From: Phaeospirillum sp. | Lineage (GTDB): Bacteria; Pseudomonadota; Alphaproteobacteria; Rhodospirillales; Magnetospirillaceae | Direction of reading: 5' to 3' | Assembly: GCA_030824585.1 (NCBI GenBank) | Contig: JAVBXM010000259.1 | Location: 1-33,008 of the forward strand | DNA: 33,008 bases | Made by a program: the position numbers and the translations under genes | The notes under the pieces: generated by a model | Seen by the model: only the letters and a program-made list of their open reading frames with translations | Database searches by the model: none | Told to the model about the DNA's origin: nothing | In this document: in pieces, positions 16,505 to 27,725 of the stretch | Position numbering within the stretch: position 1 is the first letter of the stretch | Layout: each line of letters opens with the position of its first letter

Positions 16505-16544
16505 TCCAAACGAAACGGCCGCCGTTGGTGCCAACGGCGGCCGT
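16505..16544 (-). terminator. Strong intrinsic terminator after the bc1 operon
   Basis: Two 14-nt arms (16515-16528 and 16531-16544) are perfect reverse complements around a 2-nt centre, so the hairpin will open to a 4-nt loop. On the minus strand it is followed by a T-rich stretch. It lies 36 nt past the stop of the cytochrome b/c1 gene and just before the msbA start, separating the two operons. Confidence 0.82.
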
Positions 16545-16579
16545 CCGATTGGGGTGCGAAAGAGGCGCGGGCCTGCCTC

Positions 16580-18577
16580 TTAGTGCACGTCCTTCCAGAT
16601 CTGGCGCTTCAGGGCGTACATCAGAGCGGTCAGTACACCCAGGAACACCATCACCTTGACGCCCATGGACTTGCGGGCATCCAACTCGGGCTCGGCGGCC
16701 CAGTTGAGGAAGGTCACGATGTCGTAAGCCACCTGCTCCTTGGTCGCCTTGGTGCCATCGGCGTAGGAGACGATGTCATCCATGACCGGCGACGGCATGC
16801 TGATGGCGTTGCCGGGGAAGTAGTGGTTGAAGAACTTGCCCTCGGGGATCGGATGACCCTCGGGAGCGGCGTCCTCGTAGCCCAGCATCAGCGAGTAGAC
16901 GTAGTAGGGGCCGGAGGGACGGGCCTTGTTCATCAGCGACAGGTCGGGCGGCAGGGCGCCGCCGTTGGCCGCGGCGGCGGCCTTGTCGTTGGCGAAGGGC
17001 GGCACGATCTTGTCCGACGGGCGGGCGGGGCGGTTGTTGACCACGCCTTCGTCGTTGGGCTGATCGGGGACTTCCTTCTCGGCCGCGAAGGCCTTGATCT
17101 CGTCCTCGGTGAAGCCGATGTCGGCCAGGTTGCGGTAGGACACCAGCTTCATGGCGTGGCAGTTGGCGCACACGTCATGGAACACCTGCCAGCCACGCTT
17201 CAGCGACGCCTTGTCGTGCTTGCCGAACACGCCTTCCCACGAGAAGGCGGTCGCCGGCTTCTTGAACTCCGGCATGCCGGCGCTGCTGGCCTGGGCCTCG
17301 CCGCCGAAGCCGGCCAGGCCGACCATGATCATGGCGACCAGGGCGGCGGCCTTGACCACCGGCTGGGCAATGGAGGCGGGCAGCGGCTTGGGCTTCTCGA
17401 TACGCGACAGGAGCGGCAGGATCAGCAGGAAGTGGGCGAAGTAGTAGGCGGTGCAGAACTGACCGATCTTGATCAGGATGCCTTCCGCCGGCTTGCCGCC
17501 CACATAGCCCAGCACCATGCAGTCCACGAAGAACAGCCAGAAGAACTGACGGTACAGCGGACGGAACTTGGCCGAGCGCACCTTGGAGCTGTCCAGCCAG
17601 GGCAGGGCGAACAGGATCAGGATGGCCGAGAACATGGCCAGCACGCCCTGCAGCTTGGCGGGCAGGAACGGCAGGTCGAAGGTGAAGGCGCGCAGGATCG
17701 CGTAGAACGGCAGATAGTACCATTCGGGCACGATGTGGGGCGGCGTGACCATCGGGTTGGCCGGGATGTAGTTGTCGGGCTCGCCGAAGAAGTTGGGCGC
17801 CCAGAACACGAAGGCCATGTAGAACATCAGGAACAGGCCGATGCCGTACAGGTCCTTGATCGTGTAGAAGGGGTGGAAGGGGATGGAATCCTGCGGACCC
17901 TTCATGTCGATGCCCAGCGGGTTGTTCGACTTGACGGTGTGCAGGGCCCACACATGCACGACGACCAGCCCGACGATGACGAAGGGCAGCAGGAAGTGCA
18001 GGGCGAAGAAGCGGTTCAGGGTGGGATTGTCCACCGAGAAGCCGCCCCACAGCAGGGTCACGATGTAGTCGCCGACCACCGGGAAGGCCGAGAACAGGTT
18101 GGTGATCACCGTGGCGCCCCAGAAGGACATCTGGCCCCAGGGCAGCACGTAGCCCATGAAGCCGGTGGCCATCATCGCCAGGAAGATGGCGATGCCGACG
18201 AACCACAGGATCTCGCGCGGGGCCTTGTACGAACCGTAGTACAGGCCGCGGAAGATGTGGATGTACACCAGGATGAAGAACATCGAGGCGCCGTTGGCGT
18301 GCAGGTAGCGCAGCAGCCAGCCGTAATTCACGTCGCGCATGATGCGCTCGACCGAATCGAACGCCAGCGAGGTGTGGGAGGAATAGTTCATGGCCAGGAA
18401 CAGGCCGGTGAGGATCATGATGATCAGCATCACCGCGGCCAGCGAACCGAAGTTCCACCAGTAGTTCAGGTTACGGGGGGTCGGATATTCGATAGCGCTG
18501 TGCTGCATCATCGAGAAGATGGGCAGGCGCTCTTCGATCCAGTTGACCACCTTGTTGTTGCTCTTGAAGTCGCTCAT
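16580..18577 (-). CDS. Fused cytochrome b / cytochrome c1 of the bc1 complex
   Basis: A single 665-residue frame encodes cytochrome b followed by cytochrome c1, as in the fbcH gene of Bradyrhizobium. These subunits oxidise ubiquinol and reduce cytochrome c in the inner membrane. The b part has the haem-ligand helices ([37 protein letters not shown]) and PEWY at 284-287 of the Qo site. A hydrophobic segment ending in EAQA (427-430) acts as an internal signal peptide, so signal peptidase would release c1 beginning SSAGMPEF. The c1 part has CANCH at 470-474, the likely Met ligand in ISMPSPV and a C-terminal membrane anchor. It lies 11 bp after petA. No stop or frameshift separates the halves. 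Confidence 0.95.
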   Translation of the reverse strand: MSDFKSNNKVVNWIEERLPIFSMMQHSAIEYPTPRNLNYWWNFGSLAAVMLIIMILTGLFLAMNYSSHTSLAFDSVERIMRDVNYGWLLRYLHANGASMFFILVYIHIFRGLYYGSYKAPREILWFVGIAIFLAMMATGFMGYVLPWGQMSFWGATVITNLFSAFPVVGDYIVTLLWGGFSVDNPTLNRFFALHFLLPFVIVGLVVVHVWALHTVKSNNPLGIDMKGPQDSIPFHPFYTIKDLYGIGLFLMFYMAFVFWAPNFFGEPDNYIPANPMVTPPHIVPEWYYLPFYAILRAFTFDLPFLPAKLQGVLAMFSAILILFALPWLDSSKVRSAKFRPLYRQFFWLFFVDCMVLGYVGGKPAEGILIKIGQFCTAYYFAHFLLILPLLSRIEKPKPLPASIAQPVVKAAALVAMIMVGLAGFGGEAQASSAGMPEFKKPATAFSWEGVFGKHDKASLKRGWQVFHDVCANCHAMKLVSYRNLADIGFTEDEIKAFAAEKEVPDQPNDEGVVNNRPARPSDKIVPPFANDKAAAAANGGALPPDLSLMNKARPSGPYYVYSLMLGYEDAAPEGHPIPEGKFFNHYFPGNAISMPSPVMDDIVSYADGTKATKEQVAYDIVTFLNWAAEPELDARKSMGVKVMVFLGVLTALMYALKRQIWKDVH

Positions 18578-18588
18578 GACGGGTCCCC

Positions 18589-19143
18589 TCAGCCGATCCG
18601 GACGGTGGTGTCGGTGGTGAACTGATAAGGCGGCACCGGCAGGTTGGCCGGAGCGGGACCCTTGCGGATGCGGCCCGAGGTGTCGTAGTGCGACCCATGG
18701 CACGGGCAGAACCAGCCGCCGAACTCACCCTTGGGGTCGGCGGGCTTTTGGCCCAGCGGCACGCAGCCCAGATGGGTACAGACGCCGATCAGGATCAGCC
18801 ACTCGGGCTTCTTGGCGCGGTCGGCATCGGTCTGCGGCTCGCGCAGATCGGCCAGCGCCACCTTGCCGGCCTCGGCGATTTCCTCGGGCTCGCGATGCCG
18901 GATGAATACCGGCTTGCCGCGCCACACCACGGTGACGGACTGGCCCGGCTTGATGGCCGAGATGTCGACGTCGGTGGTGGAAAGCGCCAAAGTATCGGCG
19001 GCCGGGTTCATGCTATGCACGAACGGCCAAAGTGCCAAGCCAGTCCCGACCGCACCGACGGCGGAAGTGGCGTACAGCAGGAAATCCCGCCGTGTCTGCC
19101 CGTCCACCGACGAGGGCTGGGCATTGTGTGCCTGATCAGCCAT
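18589..19143 (-). CDS. petA: Ubiquinol-cytochrome c reductase iron-sulfur (Rieske) subunit
   Basis: The Rieske protein of the bc1 complex carries electrons from ubiquinol to cytochrome c1. The protein is 184 residues. The N-terminus has a twin-arginine-type export/anchor segment ([19 protein letters not shown]). Cluster box 1 is CTHLGC (C122, H124, disulfide C127) and box 2 is CPCHGSHYD (C146, H149, disulfide C148), so all [2Fe-2S] ligands are present. The [14 protein letters not shown] segment near the end is standard. It is first in the operon, with AGAGGAT just upstream of its ATG, followed after 11 bp by the fused cytochrome b/c1 gene. Confidence 0.97.
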   Translation of the reverse strand: MADQAHNAQPSSVDGQTRRDFLLYATSAVGAVGTGLALWPFVHSMNPAADTLALSTTDVDISAIKPGQSVTVVWRGKPVFIRHREPEEIAEAGKVALADLREPQTDADRAKKPEWLILIGVCTHLGCVPLGQKPADPKGEFGGWFCPCHGSHYDTSGRIRKGPAPANLPVPPYQFTTDTTVRIG

Positions 19144-19176
19144 GATTAATCCTCTTGTTGGCCCGCGGAAGCGCGA

Positions 19177-19206
19177 CTATTAACCACATCGTCCGAGTCG
19201 ATTCAA
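19177..19206 (-). promoter_or_regulatory. Possible promoter of the bc1 operon
   Basis: In the divergent gap before petA, a -35-like TTGAAT (19206-19201) and a -10-like TAATAG (19182-19177) are 18 nt apart on the minus strand, about 34 nt before the ATG. The -10 matches consensus only partly. The intergenic region must hold promoters for both petA and trmL. Confidence 0.33.
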
Positions 19207-19295
19207 CAGCCGTCTCGACCTCCATGCGCGGAAGCTAATATGGCGTGCCGCAAGGCACTACCGCACCGCACAAGAATTCATCGCCGAGACGTACC

Positions 19296-19781
19296 TTGGA
19301 TCTTCTCCGCCTTGCCCTCTACCAGCCGGACATTCCACAGAACGCGGGAACACTTCTGCGTCTGTCCGCCTGTCTGGGCGTGGCGGTCGATATAATCGAA
19401 CCCTGCGGCTTTGTCCTTGATGAACGTAAAATCCGACGCGCCGGAATGGACTATATCGAGCAGGCCCGCTACATCCGCCATTCGTCGTGGGGGGCCTTCG
19501 ACGCCACCCTGACCTCCGGGGGGCGCCGGCTGGTGCTGCTTACCACCGGTGGCGAGGTGCGTCATGACCGCTTTCCTTTCGCTCCCGGCGATACCATCAT
19601 GGTCGGACGGGAAAGCTCCGGAGTGCCCCGCGAGGTGTTCGAGCGGGCCGAGGCGCGCATCCGCATTCCCATGCGGGCGGCGGCGCGGTCGCTGAACGTC
19701 GCGGTGGCGGCGGCCATCGCCACCGCCGAGGCCCTGCGGCGCCTGGAGGGATTCCCGGAGGAGGAGAGCGAGCCATCATGA
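19296..19781 (+). CDS. trmL: tRNA (cytidine(34)-2'-O)-methyltransferase
   Basis: A SPOUT-fold methyltransferase that modifies the wobble base of tRNA-Leu isoacceptors. Family motifs are LALYQPDIPQNAGTLLRL at the N-terminus, GRESSGVP in the middle and IPMRAAARSLNVAVAAAIA at the C-terminal knot that binds SAM. TTG 19296 is chosen because it places the conserved LALYQPDIPQN close to the start and gives 161 residues, near the usual family length. A GTG at 19245, with GGAAG about 10 nt upstream, would add 17 residues with no family counterpart and cannot be excluded. The stop overlaps the next gene by ATGA. Confidence 0.9.
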   Translation: MDLLRLALYQPDIPQNAGTLLRLSACLGVAVDIIEPCGFVLDERKIRRAGMDYIEQARYIRHSSWGAFDATLTSGGRRLVLLTTGGEVRHDRFPFAPGDTIMVGRESSGVPREVFERAEARIRIPMRAAARSLNVAVAAAIATAEALRRLEGFPEEESEPS

Positions 19782-20479
19782 GTGTCGATACCGTCCGCCA
19801 CTGGGACAACGACCGCGCCGCCGCCTATGACAGGCGGGTGCGCGAAGCCATTCCCGGCTATGACGCCCTGCACGTCCTGTCGTGCCAGATCGTCGCCGAG
19901 ACCACGGGCGGCAAGGGCCGCGCCCTGGTGATCGGGGCGGGGACCGGCGCCGAATGCGTCGCCCTGGCCGACAGTTGCCCCAATCTCTCGGTGGTGGGTG
20001 TCGATCCCAGCAAGGAGATGCTCGACCACGCCGAGGCCAAGGTGAAGGACCGCGACCTCATCGCCCGGGTGCGCCTGTATCCCGTCAAGGTGGGCGCCCT
20101 GCCCAAGTTCGAGCCCTTCGACGCCGCCACCTTGCTTCTGGTGATGCATTTTCTTCCCGATGACGGCGCCAAGAAGACCCTGCTCGAGGAAGTGGCCGCC
20201 CACCTGAAGCCGGGCGCCCCCCTGGTGCTGGCCGACCTGTTCGGAACATGGGGCGATGCCTGGCAGCAGCAGTTGCGCGCCTGGTGGCGCCACCTGCAAC
20301 TGGCGGCGGGCATTCCCGAGGTCGAGGTGGAAAAGGGGTTCCGCCACGTGGACCGCGACATCTTCCCGCTGACCGAGGCCCGCTTGACCGAATTGCTGGC
20401 CGAAACCGGCTTCGGCCCGCCCGAGCCCTATTTCCGGGCGCTGTGCTTCGGCGGCTGGGTGGCCAGAAAGCTTTCGTGA
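19778..20479 (+). CDS. Class I SAM-dependent methyltransferase
   Basis: A 233-residue methyltransferase with a Rossmann-type SAM domain. Motif I is ALVIGAGTGAECVALA (about 49-64), the acidic end of strand 2 is VVGVDPSKEML, and a later motif reads FDAATLLLVMHFLP. An N-terminal DNDRAAAYDRRVREAIPGYDALH helix resembles small-molecule and tRNA-modifying methyltransferases such as CmoA-like proteins, but the substrate is not identifiable. The ATG at 19778 overlaps the trmL stop (ATGA) and follows GGAGGAGAG, so it is translationally coupled to a tRNA modification gene. A role in RNA modification is inference from that context. Confidence 0.85.
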   Translation: MSVDTVRHWDNDRAAAYDRRVREAIPGYDALHVLSCQIVAETTGGKGRALVIGAGTGAECVALADSCPNLSVVGVDPSKEMLDHAEAKVKDRDLIARVRLYPVKVGALPKFEPFDAATLLLVMHFLPDDGAKKTLLEEVAAHLKPGAPLVLADLFGTWGDAWQQQLRAWWRHLQLAAGIPEVEVEKGFRHVDRDIFPLTEARLTELLAETGFGPPEPYFRALCFGGWVARKLS

Positions 20480-20484
20480 CGGAA

Positions 20485-20598
20485 GGGATGACCTGTCATC
20501 CCGACGCCCCCGGGCGGGGGGATCTCCGTTTGGCATGCCGTTTCCAAACCGGAAACACCGTTCCAGGACGAGATCCCTCGCATGCGCTTGGGATGACA
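20485..20598. repeat. Palindromic REP/MITE-like intergenic element
   Basis: TGTCATCCC (20494-20502) is repeated in inverted orientation as GGGATGACA (20590-20598). Inside, GGATCTC (20520-20526) pairs with GAGATCC (20570-20576), and a TTTGG/CCAAA pair lies nearer the centre. A second arm, GGGATGAC at 20485-20492, forms a perfect palindrome with GTCATCCC at 20495-20502. Together these can fold into a long imperfect hairpin of about 105 nt, the shape of extragenic palindromic repeats. It fills most of the gap between two converging genes and may act as a terminator. Repetition elsewhere in the genome cannot be seen here. Confidence 0.6.
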
Positions 20599-20612
20599 TG
20601 GCAAGAGCAAGG

Positions 20613-21125
20613 TCAGGTTCCGCCCAGCAATCCGTCGATTTCCACCTGGGCCATGGCGCGGTCCGAGCCGTGGATGATGGCGTTGGCGCAGTCCATCAGG
20701 GCCTGGGCGGCCCGACTGATGGCCTTGACGTGCTCGGTGGTGAGCGCCGGATCGGCGCCGGTGACGATTTCGTCTTCCAGCTTGGCGACACCACCCAGGA
20801 TCAGGGTGTTGAGGTGGTTGATGGTTTCCTCGAAGGGACGGCGGAACTTGGTGGGGACGCGGTCATAGGCCTCCACCGCCAGTTGCTTGTCCTTGAAGGT
20901 GGAATCGGCGAAGTGCTCCTGATAGCTCTTGGGCTGCCACATCTTGCACTCCTCGATCATGTCCGGCATGTCCGGGACCATGTCGAGCAGCATGACGATC
21001 TCGTTGAAGTGGTTGAGGTAATCGGTGGCAAGCAGAGTCTGGGCGCTGATATTGGTGCCGCCGACCCTGGCAACGTATTCCTCGAAGGCTGCCCGCTCTT
21101 CCGGCGGAATATCCGTTTCCGACAC
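20613..21125 (-). CDS. Small hypothetical protein, 170 aa
   Basis: Not recognised. The protein is soluble and acidic, and looks all-helical: MSETDIPPEERAAFEEYVAR at the start, then segments with NHFNEIVMLLDMVPDMPDMIEECKMW and FRRPFEETINHLNTLILGGVAKLEDEI. No membrane span, signal peptide or catalytic motif is evident. The GTG at 21125 is chosen because AAGGAGGGG sits 2 nt before it; an upstream in-frame start at 21191 would have no such site. It follows rlmH by 85 bp on the same strand and may be a trailing member of the obgE operon or have its own promoter. No function is proposed. Confidence 0.83.
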   Translation of the reverse strand: MSETDIPPEERAAFEEYVARVGGTNISAQTLLATDYLNHFNEIVMLLDMVPDMPDMIEECKMWQPKSYQEHFADSTFKDKQLAVEAYDRVPTKFRRPFEETINHLNTLILGGVAKLEDEIVTGADPALTTEHVKAISRAAQALMDCANAIIHGSDRAMAQVEIDGLLGGT

Positions 21126-21136
21126 TACCCCTCCTT
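21123..21136 (-). promoter_or_regulatory. Strong Shine-Dalgarno with GTG start
   Basis: AAGGAGGGG (21136-21128) is followed by TA and the GTG codon at 21125-21123 on the minus strand. It is the best ribosome binding site seen in the window and fixes the start of the small hypothetical gene. Confidence 0.75.
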
Positions 21137-21210
21137 GGAACCCCGCCAATTCCCCGACCCCATCCTTGCGCCATGAAGCCGAGAATTTCAAGAGGTCCTA
21201 TGTCGACGGT

Positions 21211-21669
21211 TCAGGCCCGGTGATAGGGATGACCGGTCAGGATGGAATGGGCCCGCCACAATTGTTCGGCCAGCAGGGCCCGGACCAGCATGTGCGGCCA
21301 GGTCATGCGCCCGAAGGACAACAGCAGGTCGGCCCGCTCGCGCACCGCGTCGCCATGGCCGTCGGCGCCGCCGATCAGGAAGGCCACGTCCTGGGTTCCG
21401 CCGTCGCGCCAGTCGCGCAGCCTGGCGGCGAAGTCCACCGAGCCCATGTCGCGGCCCCGTTCGTCCAGCGCCACCACCTTGGCGCCGTCGGGGATTGTCG
21501 CCAGCAGCAGCTCCGCCTCGCGCGCCTTCAACCGGGGGCCGGCGAGGGGGCGTTTCTCCTCCACCTCCTTGAGGGCGGGCGGCGGCGCCAGGCGGCGGCA
21601 GTACTGGCGGAACAGCTCCTGTTCCGGCCCGGCCTTGGCCTTGCCCACCGCGGCGATCAGCAGGCGCAT
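21211..21669 (-). CDS. rlmH: 23S rRNA (pseudouridine(1915)-N3)-methyltransferase
   Basis: RlmH methylates pseudouridine 1915 in helix 69 of 23S rRNA on assembled ribosomes. The protein is 152 residues, the normal size. The start [12 protein letters not shown] is typical. [27 protein letters not shown] and the C-terminal [20 protein letters not shown] form the SPOUT knot. The last residue is Ala after YHR, where many homologues have Glu. Its ATG at 21669 shares one base with the rsfS stop (TGATG). rsfS and rlmH are commonly adjacent in bacteria. Confidence 0.96.
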   Translation of the reverse strand: MRLLIAAVGKAKAGPEQELFRQYCRRLAPPPALKEVEEKRPLAGPRLKAREAELLLATIPDGAKVVALDERGRDMGSVDFAARLRDWRDGGTQDVAFLIGGADGHGDAVRERADLLLSFGRMTWPHMLVRALLAEQLWRAHSILTGHPYHRA

Positions 21670-22094
21670 CAGCCCTGTTCGATCGCCTTGGCGCGGACCG
21701 CGCTGGCGGTGGGGGCATCCGCCTTGGCTTCCAGCGCGCCCCACATCTTTTCCAGATTGTAGAAGGCGCGGACCTCGGGGCGGAACAGGTGGACGATGAT
21801 GTCTCCCCCGTCGACCAGCACCCAGTCGCACTGGGGCATGCCCTCGATGGTCACCTTTTGCCCGGCCTGCTTCAGGGCCTTCTCCACGTGGTCGGCCATG
21901 GCGCCCACCTGGCGCTGCGACTTGCCGGTGGCGATGACCATGGTGTCGGTGATGGAGGTGCGGCCCTTGAGGTCGAGGACGACCACGTCCTCGGCCTTGT
22001 GGTCGTCCAGGGTGGCCGCGACCAGTTCCGCAAGAGTGGGAGTGGGAGTGGGAGCGGGGGCGGATTCGGCCTTGGCGGCGGGCTTGCGTGCTAT
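21669..22094 (-). CDS. rsfS: Ribosome silencing factor, apparent ATA start
   Basis: RsfS binds ribosomal protein L14 and blocks subunit joining when nutrients are short. The core [46 protein letters not shown] and [28 protein letters not shown] are diagnostic. No ATG, GTG or TTG lies in frame between a GTG at 22181 and the conserved core. AGGAGAG (22105-22099) sits 4 nt before an ATA at 22094, whose last two bases start the nadD stop (ATAG). I take ATA as the start, giving 141 residues. The alternative GTG 22181 has no Shine-Dalgarno and would add 29 residues overlapping nadD. A proline/threonine linker follows the start. Confidence 0.85.
   Translation of the reverse strand: MARKPAAKAESAPAPTPTPTLAELVAATLDDHKAEDVVVLDLKGRTSITDTMVIATGKSQRQVGAMADHVEKALKQAGQKVTIEGMPQCDWVLVDGGDIIVHLFRPEVRAFYNLEKMWGALEAKADAPTASAVRAKAIEQG
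22035..22058 (-). repeat. Hexanucleotide tandem repeat in the rsfS linker
   Basis: Three exact plus-strand copies of AGTGGG followed by one copy with a single change (AGCGGG). They encode Pro-Thr dipeptides in the N-terminal linker of RsfS. Possible length variation is inference. Confidence 0.75.
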
Positions 22095-22105
22095 GGGTCT
22101 CTCCT
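22091..22105 (-). promoter_or_regulatory. Shine-Dalgarno and ATAG stop/start overlap at nadD-rsfS
   Basis: On the minus strand AGGAGAG (22105-22099), a 4-nt spacer, then ATA (22094-22092) overlap the nadD stop TAG (22093-22091). It mirrors the ATGA/GTGA overlaps at the other junctions of this operon. Confidence 0.6.
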
Positions 22106-22702
22106 GTTGCGGATGGCGGTGGACGACGCGGCGTGGCGCCGGATGTGCAGGAACACCCAGGCAGGCGGCTGTCCTTGCCACAAAAATCGGGCTCTCGACG
22201 ACGGCAGGCGGCTTCCGGCGAAACGGCGGGCCGCCCGGGCGCCCAGGGTTCGGGCAGAATAGGGGCCGCGGGCCAGAATCGCAACCGGGACGGACCGGAA
22301 GATGCTTTCCCAGCGGGACCAGCGGTGGAATCCGGCCAGATTGTCGGCCCCCATCAGCCAGACGAAGCGGATATGGGGAAAGCGTCGCCGCAGCACCTCC
22401 ACGGTATCGGCGGTGTAACGGGTTCCCAGCTCCGTCTCGATGACGGTCGGCCGCAGGGCCGGGTGGCCGGCGCAAACGGCCTCGGCCGAGGCGAGGCGTT
22501 GGCCCAGCGGCGCCATGCCGGCCACCGGCTTCAGCGGATTTTGCGGGCTGACCAGCAGCCAGACCTCGTCCAGCCTCAGCAGCCGCAGCGCCAGCAGGGC
22601 GATGTGCCGATGCCCCGCATGGGCGGGATTGAACGAGCCGCCCAAGAGGCCGACCCGCCCCCGGCGCGGTTCACCCCAGGGATTGAGCGACGGGCGGGTC
22701 AC
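22091..22702 (-). CDS. nadD: Nicotinate-nucleotide adenylyltransferase
   Basis: NadD joins nicotinate mononucleotide and ATP into deamido-NAD. The protein is 203 residues. The nucleotidyltransferase motif [15 protein letters not shown] (about 18-32) contains the paired histidines. [28 protein letters not shown] and the C-terminal SSTAIR motif are all family signatures. The GTG at 22702 overlaps the proA stop as GTGA. Its stop TAG overlaps the apparent ATA start of rsfS. Confidence 0.95.
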   Translation of the reverse strand: MTRPSLNPWGEPRRGRVGLLGGSFNPAHAGHRHIALLALRLLRLDEVWLLVSPQNPLKPVAGMAPLGQRLASAEAVCAGHPALRPTVIETELGTRYTADTVEVLRRRFPHIRFVWLMGADNLAGFHRWSRWESIFRSVPVAILARGPYSARTLGARAARRFAGSRLPSSRARFLWQGQPPAWVFLHIRRHAASSTAIRNRRDP

Positions 22703-23964
22703 CCCGGCCGGACCTGCCCGTTGCCCTTCACCACGTATTTGAAGGTGCAGAGCTGCTCGACGCCGACGGGGCCGCGCGCGTGCATCTTGCCGGTGGAGAT
22801 GCCGATCTCGGCGCCCATGCCGAACTCGCCGCCATCGGCGAACTGGGTCGAGGCGTTCCACAGCACGATGGCCGAATCGCAGCCGTTCAGGAAGGTTTCG
22901 GCGGCCGCCGGGTCCTCGGCGATGATCGCCTCGGTATGGTGCGAGCCGTAGGTGTTGACGTGCTCCACCGCCGCCGCGACGCCGTCCACCACCTTCACCG
23001 AGATGATGGCGTCCAGGTATTCGGTGCTCCAGTCGGCCTCGGCGGCGGGCAGGACGCGGCAATCGGCCTGCCTCGCCAGATGGTCGCCGCGCACCTCGCA
23101 GCCCGAATCCACCAGCATGGAGACCAGGGGCTTCAGGTGCGTCTCGGCACAGGCGGCATCCACCAGCAGCGTCTCGGTGGCGCCGCAGACGCCGGTACGG
23201 CGCATCTTGGCGTTGAGCACCACGGTCTTGGCCATCTCCAGATCGGCCGAGCCGTCCACATAGGTGTGGCAGATGCCCTCCAGGTGCTGGAACAGCGGGA
23301 TGCGGCTCTCGGCCACCACCCGCTCCACCAGGGACTTGCCGCCGCGCGGCACGATGACGTCGATATAGTCGGATAGGCGCAGCATCGCCCCCACCGCCTG
23401 GCGATCGGTGGTGGGCACCATCTGCACCGCGTCGGCGGGCAGGCCGCAGGCGGTGAAGCCGCCCTTCAGCGCCGTCAGGATGGCCTGGGAGGAGTGGAAG
23501 CTTTCCGACCCGCCGCGCAAGATGGTGGCGTTGCCCGACTTCAGGCACAGGGCGGCGGCGTCGGCGGTGACGTTGGGCCGGCTCTCGTAGATGATGCCGA
23601 TGACGCCGAGCGGCACGGCGACGCGGGCGATATGCATGCCGTTGGGCCGGGTCCATTCGGCCAGGGAGCGGCCCACCGGATCGGGCAGCCGCGCGATGTC
23701 CTCCAGCCCCTTGGCCATGGCCTCGACGCGCGCCACGTTGAGCATCAGGCGGTCGAGCATGGCTTTGGACAGGCCCTTGGCCTCGCCCGCCGCCATGTCC
23801 TTGGCATTGGCCTCGAGGATGAGCCTGGTGTCGATGCGGATGGCTTGCGCGGCGGCGCGCAGCGCCTTGTCCTTGTCCGCCGACGGCACCAGGGCAAGAG
23901 TCCGGGCGGCGGCACGGGCGCGCTGGCCCAACTCGGTCATCATCGCCTGAAGGTCGTTGCTCAT
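22699..23964 (-). CDS. proA: Glutamate-5-semialdehyde dehydrogenase (gamma-glutamyl phosphate reductase)
   Basis: ProA carries out the second step of proline synthesis, reducing gamma-glutamyl phosphate with NADPH. The 421-residue protein has the aldehyde-dehydrogenase-like fold: [34 protein letters not shown] (NADP-binding region), then [16 protein letters not shown] with the catalytic Cys, and the C-terminal [15 protein letters not shown] and [20 protein letters not shown]. Two adjacent ATGs are possible. 23964 has better spacing from GGAGGG, while 23967 overlaps the proB stop as ATGA. Confidence 0.97.
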   Translation of the reverse strand: MSNDLQAMMTELGQRARAAARTLALVPSADKDKALRAAAQAIRIDTRLILEANAKDMAAGEAKGLSKAMLDRLMLNVARVEAMAKGLEDIARLPDPVGRSLAEWTRPNGMHIARVAVPLGVIGIIYESRPNVTADAAALCLKSGNATILRGGSESFHSSQAILTALKGGFTACGLPADAVQMVPTTDRQAVGAMLRLSDYIDVIVPRGGKSLVERVVAESRIPLFQHLEGICHTYVDGSADLEMAKTVVLNAKMRRTGVCGATETLLVDAACAETHLKPLVSMLVDSGCEVRGDHLARQADCRVLPAAEADWSTEYLDAIISVKVVDGVAAAVEHVNTYGSHHTEAIIAEDPAAAETFLNGCDSAIVLWNASTQFADGGEFGMGAEIGISTGKMHARGPVGVEQLCTFKYVVKGNGQVRPG

Positions 23965-25072
23965 CATCCCTCCATCACCAGGTCGTCGCGGTGGATCAGT
24001 TCGTCGCGGCCCCTGAAGCCCAGGATGGCTTCGATGTCGCCCGACTTGCGGCCCAGGATGGCGCGGGCGTCTTCGGCGGAATAGGCCACCAGCCCACGCC
24101 CCAGCGTCTTGCCGTCCACGCCCCTGACCAGCACGCAATCGCCGCGCTCGAACGCGCCCTCCACCTCGGTGACCCCGGCGGGCAGCAGCGAGCGGCCCTG
24201 GGCCAGGGCGCGGGCGGCGCCGGCATCCAGGACCACGGTGCCGGCCGGCTTCATGGAGCCGAAGATCCACTGCTTGCGCGCCGTGCGGGGCTCGGAATTG
24301 GGCAGGAACCAGGTGCAGCGCCCGCCATCCTCGATGGTCTTGAGGGGATGCATGGGCTCGCCCCGGGTGATGGCCATGCGGCAGCCGGCCGACAGGCAGA
24401 TGCGGGCCGCCACCAGCTTGGTCACCATGCCGCCCGAGCCGTAGGCCGAGCCGGGATCGCCGGCCATGGCTTCGATCTCCGGAGTCAGTTCGTGCACCTC
24501 GGGGATGAAGCGGGCATCCGGGTCCTTGCGCGGATCGGCGGTATAAAGGCCGTCGATGTCGGAAAACAGCACCAGGGCGTCGGCCGAGACCATCTGCGCC
24601 ACCCGGGCGGCGAGGCGGTCGTTGTCGCCGACCCGGATTTCGGCGGTGGCCACCGTGTCGTTCTCGTTGATCACCGGGACGGCGCCGAGGCGCAGCAGGG
24701 TTTCCAGGGTCGAGCGGGCGTTGAGGTAGCGCCGCCGGTTCTCGGAATCGTCGAGCGTCAGCAGCACCTGGGCCACGGTGATATGGTGGTGGGCCAGGGC
24801 TTCCTGCCAGGCATGGGCCAGACGGATCTGGCCGGTGGCGGCGGCGGCCTGCTTCTCCTCCAGCTTCAGGGGGGGCACCAGGCCCAGCTTGCGCCGACCC
24901 ACCGCCACGGCGCCCGACGACACCACGATCACCTCCTGGCCGCGCGCCTTGCAGGCGGCGATGTCGGCGGCCAGGGTCTCCAGCCAGCCACGCCGAACCT
25001 GGCCGGTGGAATCATCCACCAGCAGCGAGGAGCCGATCTTGACGATCAGGCGCTTGGCTGAAGCAAGGGGGC

Positions 25073-25076
<4 letters not shown>
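23964..25076 (-). CDS. proB: Glutamate 5-kinase with PUA domain
   Basis: ProB phosphorylates glutamate in the first, feedback-inhibited step of proline synthesis. The 370-residue protein has an amino-acid-kinase domain ([70 protein letters not shown]). A C-terminal PUA domain follows (about 275-365, [25 protein letters not shown]). The ATG at 25076 overlaps the rhuM stop as ATGA. In most relatives I know of, proB follows obgE directly; here rhuM lies between them. Confidence 0.97.
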
Positions 25077-27396
<2,320 letters not shown>

Positions 27397-27425
27397 TCAA
27401 AAAACGCAAGCGTCCGGGAACGGCC

Positions 27426-27695
27426 TTATTCGGCGGCCTCCGGCAGCGGCTCCACGACCACGAAGGTGCGGCCCTCGGCCTTGTGCTGGAAGGTCACCTT
27501 GCCCATCGCGGTGGCGAACAGGGTGTGATCCTTGCCCATGCCGACATTGGTGCCGGGATAGAACTTGGTGCCGCGCTGACGCACGATGATGTTGCCGGGA
27601 ATGACCAGCTCGCCACCGAACTTCTTGACGCCGAGCCGCTGACCGGCAGAGTCGCGACCGTTGCGGGACGAACCGCCAGCCTTTTTATGAGCCAT
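27426..27695 (-). CDS. rpmA: 50S ribosomal protein L27
   Basis: L27 sits near the peptidyl-transferase centre of the 50S subunit. The 89-residue protein opens [16 protein letters not shown] and continues [40 protein letters not shown], the standard family sequence without an N-terminal cleavable extension. It lies 30 bp after rplU and before a strong terminator. Confidence 0.99.
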   Translation of the reverse strand: MAHKKAGGSSRNGRDSAGQRLGVKKFGGELVIPGNIIVRQRGTKFYPGTNVGMGKDHTLFATAMGKVTFQHKAEGRTFVVVEPLPEAAE

Positions 27696-27725
27696 TGTCT
27701 ACTCTCCTCGTATCCGCTCGGGCGA

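Noticed and set aside
14365-16659. A 764-codon plus-strand open frame antisense to msbA and DUF374
   Set aside because: It is the shadow of real minus-strand genes in GC-rich DNA. Its translation is His/Gln/Gly-biased with no family motif, while the minus strand encodes complete MsbA and DUF374 proteins. Similar long antisense frames over the EAL, waaA, bc1 and obgE genes were dropped for the same reason.
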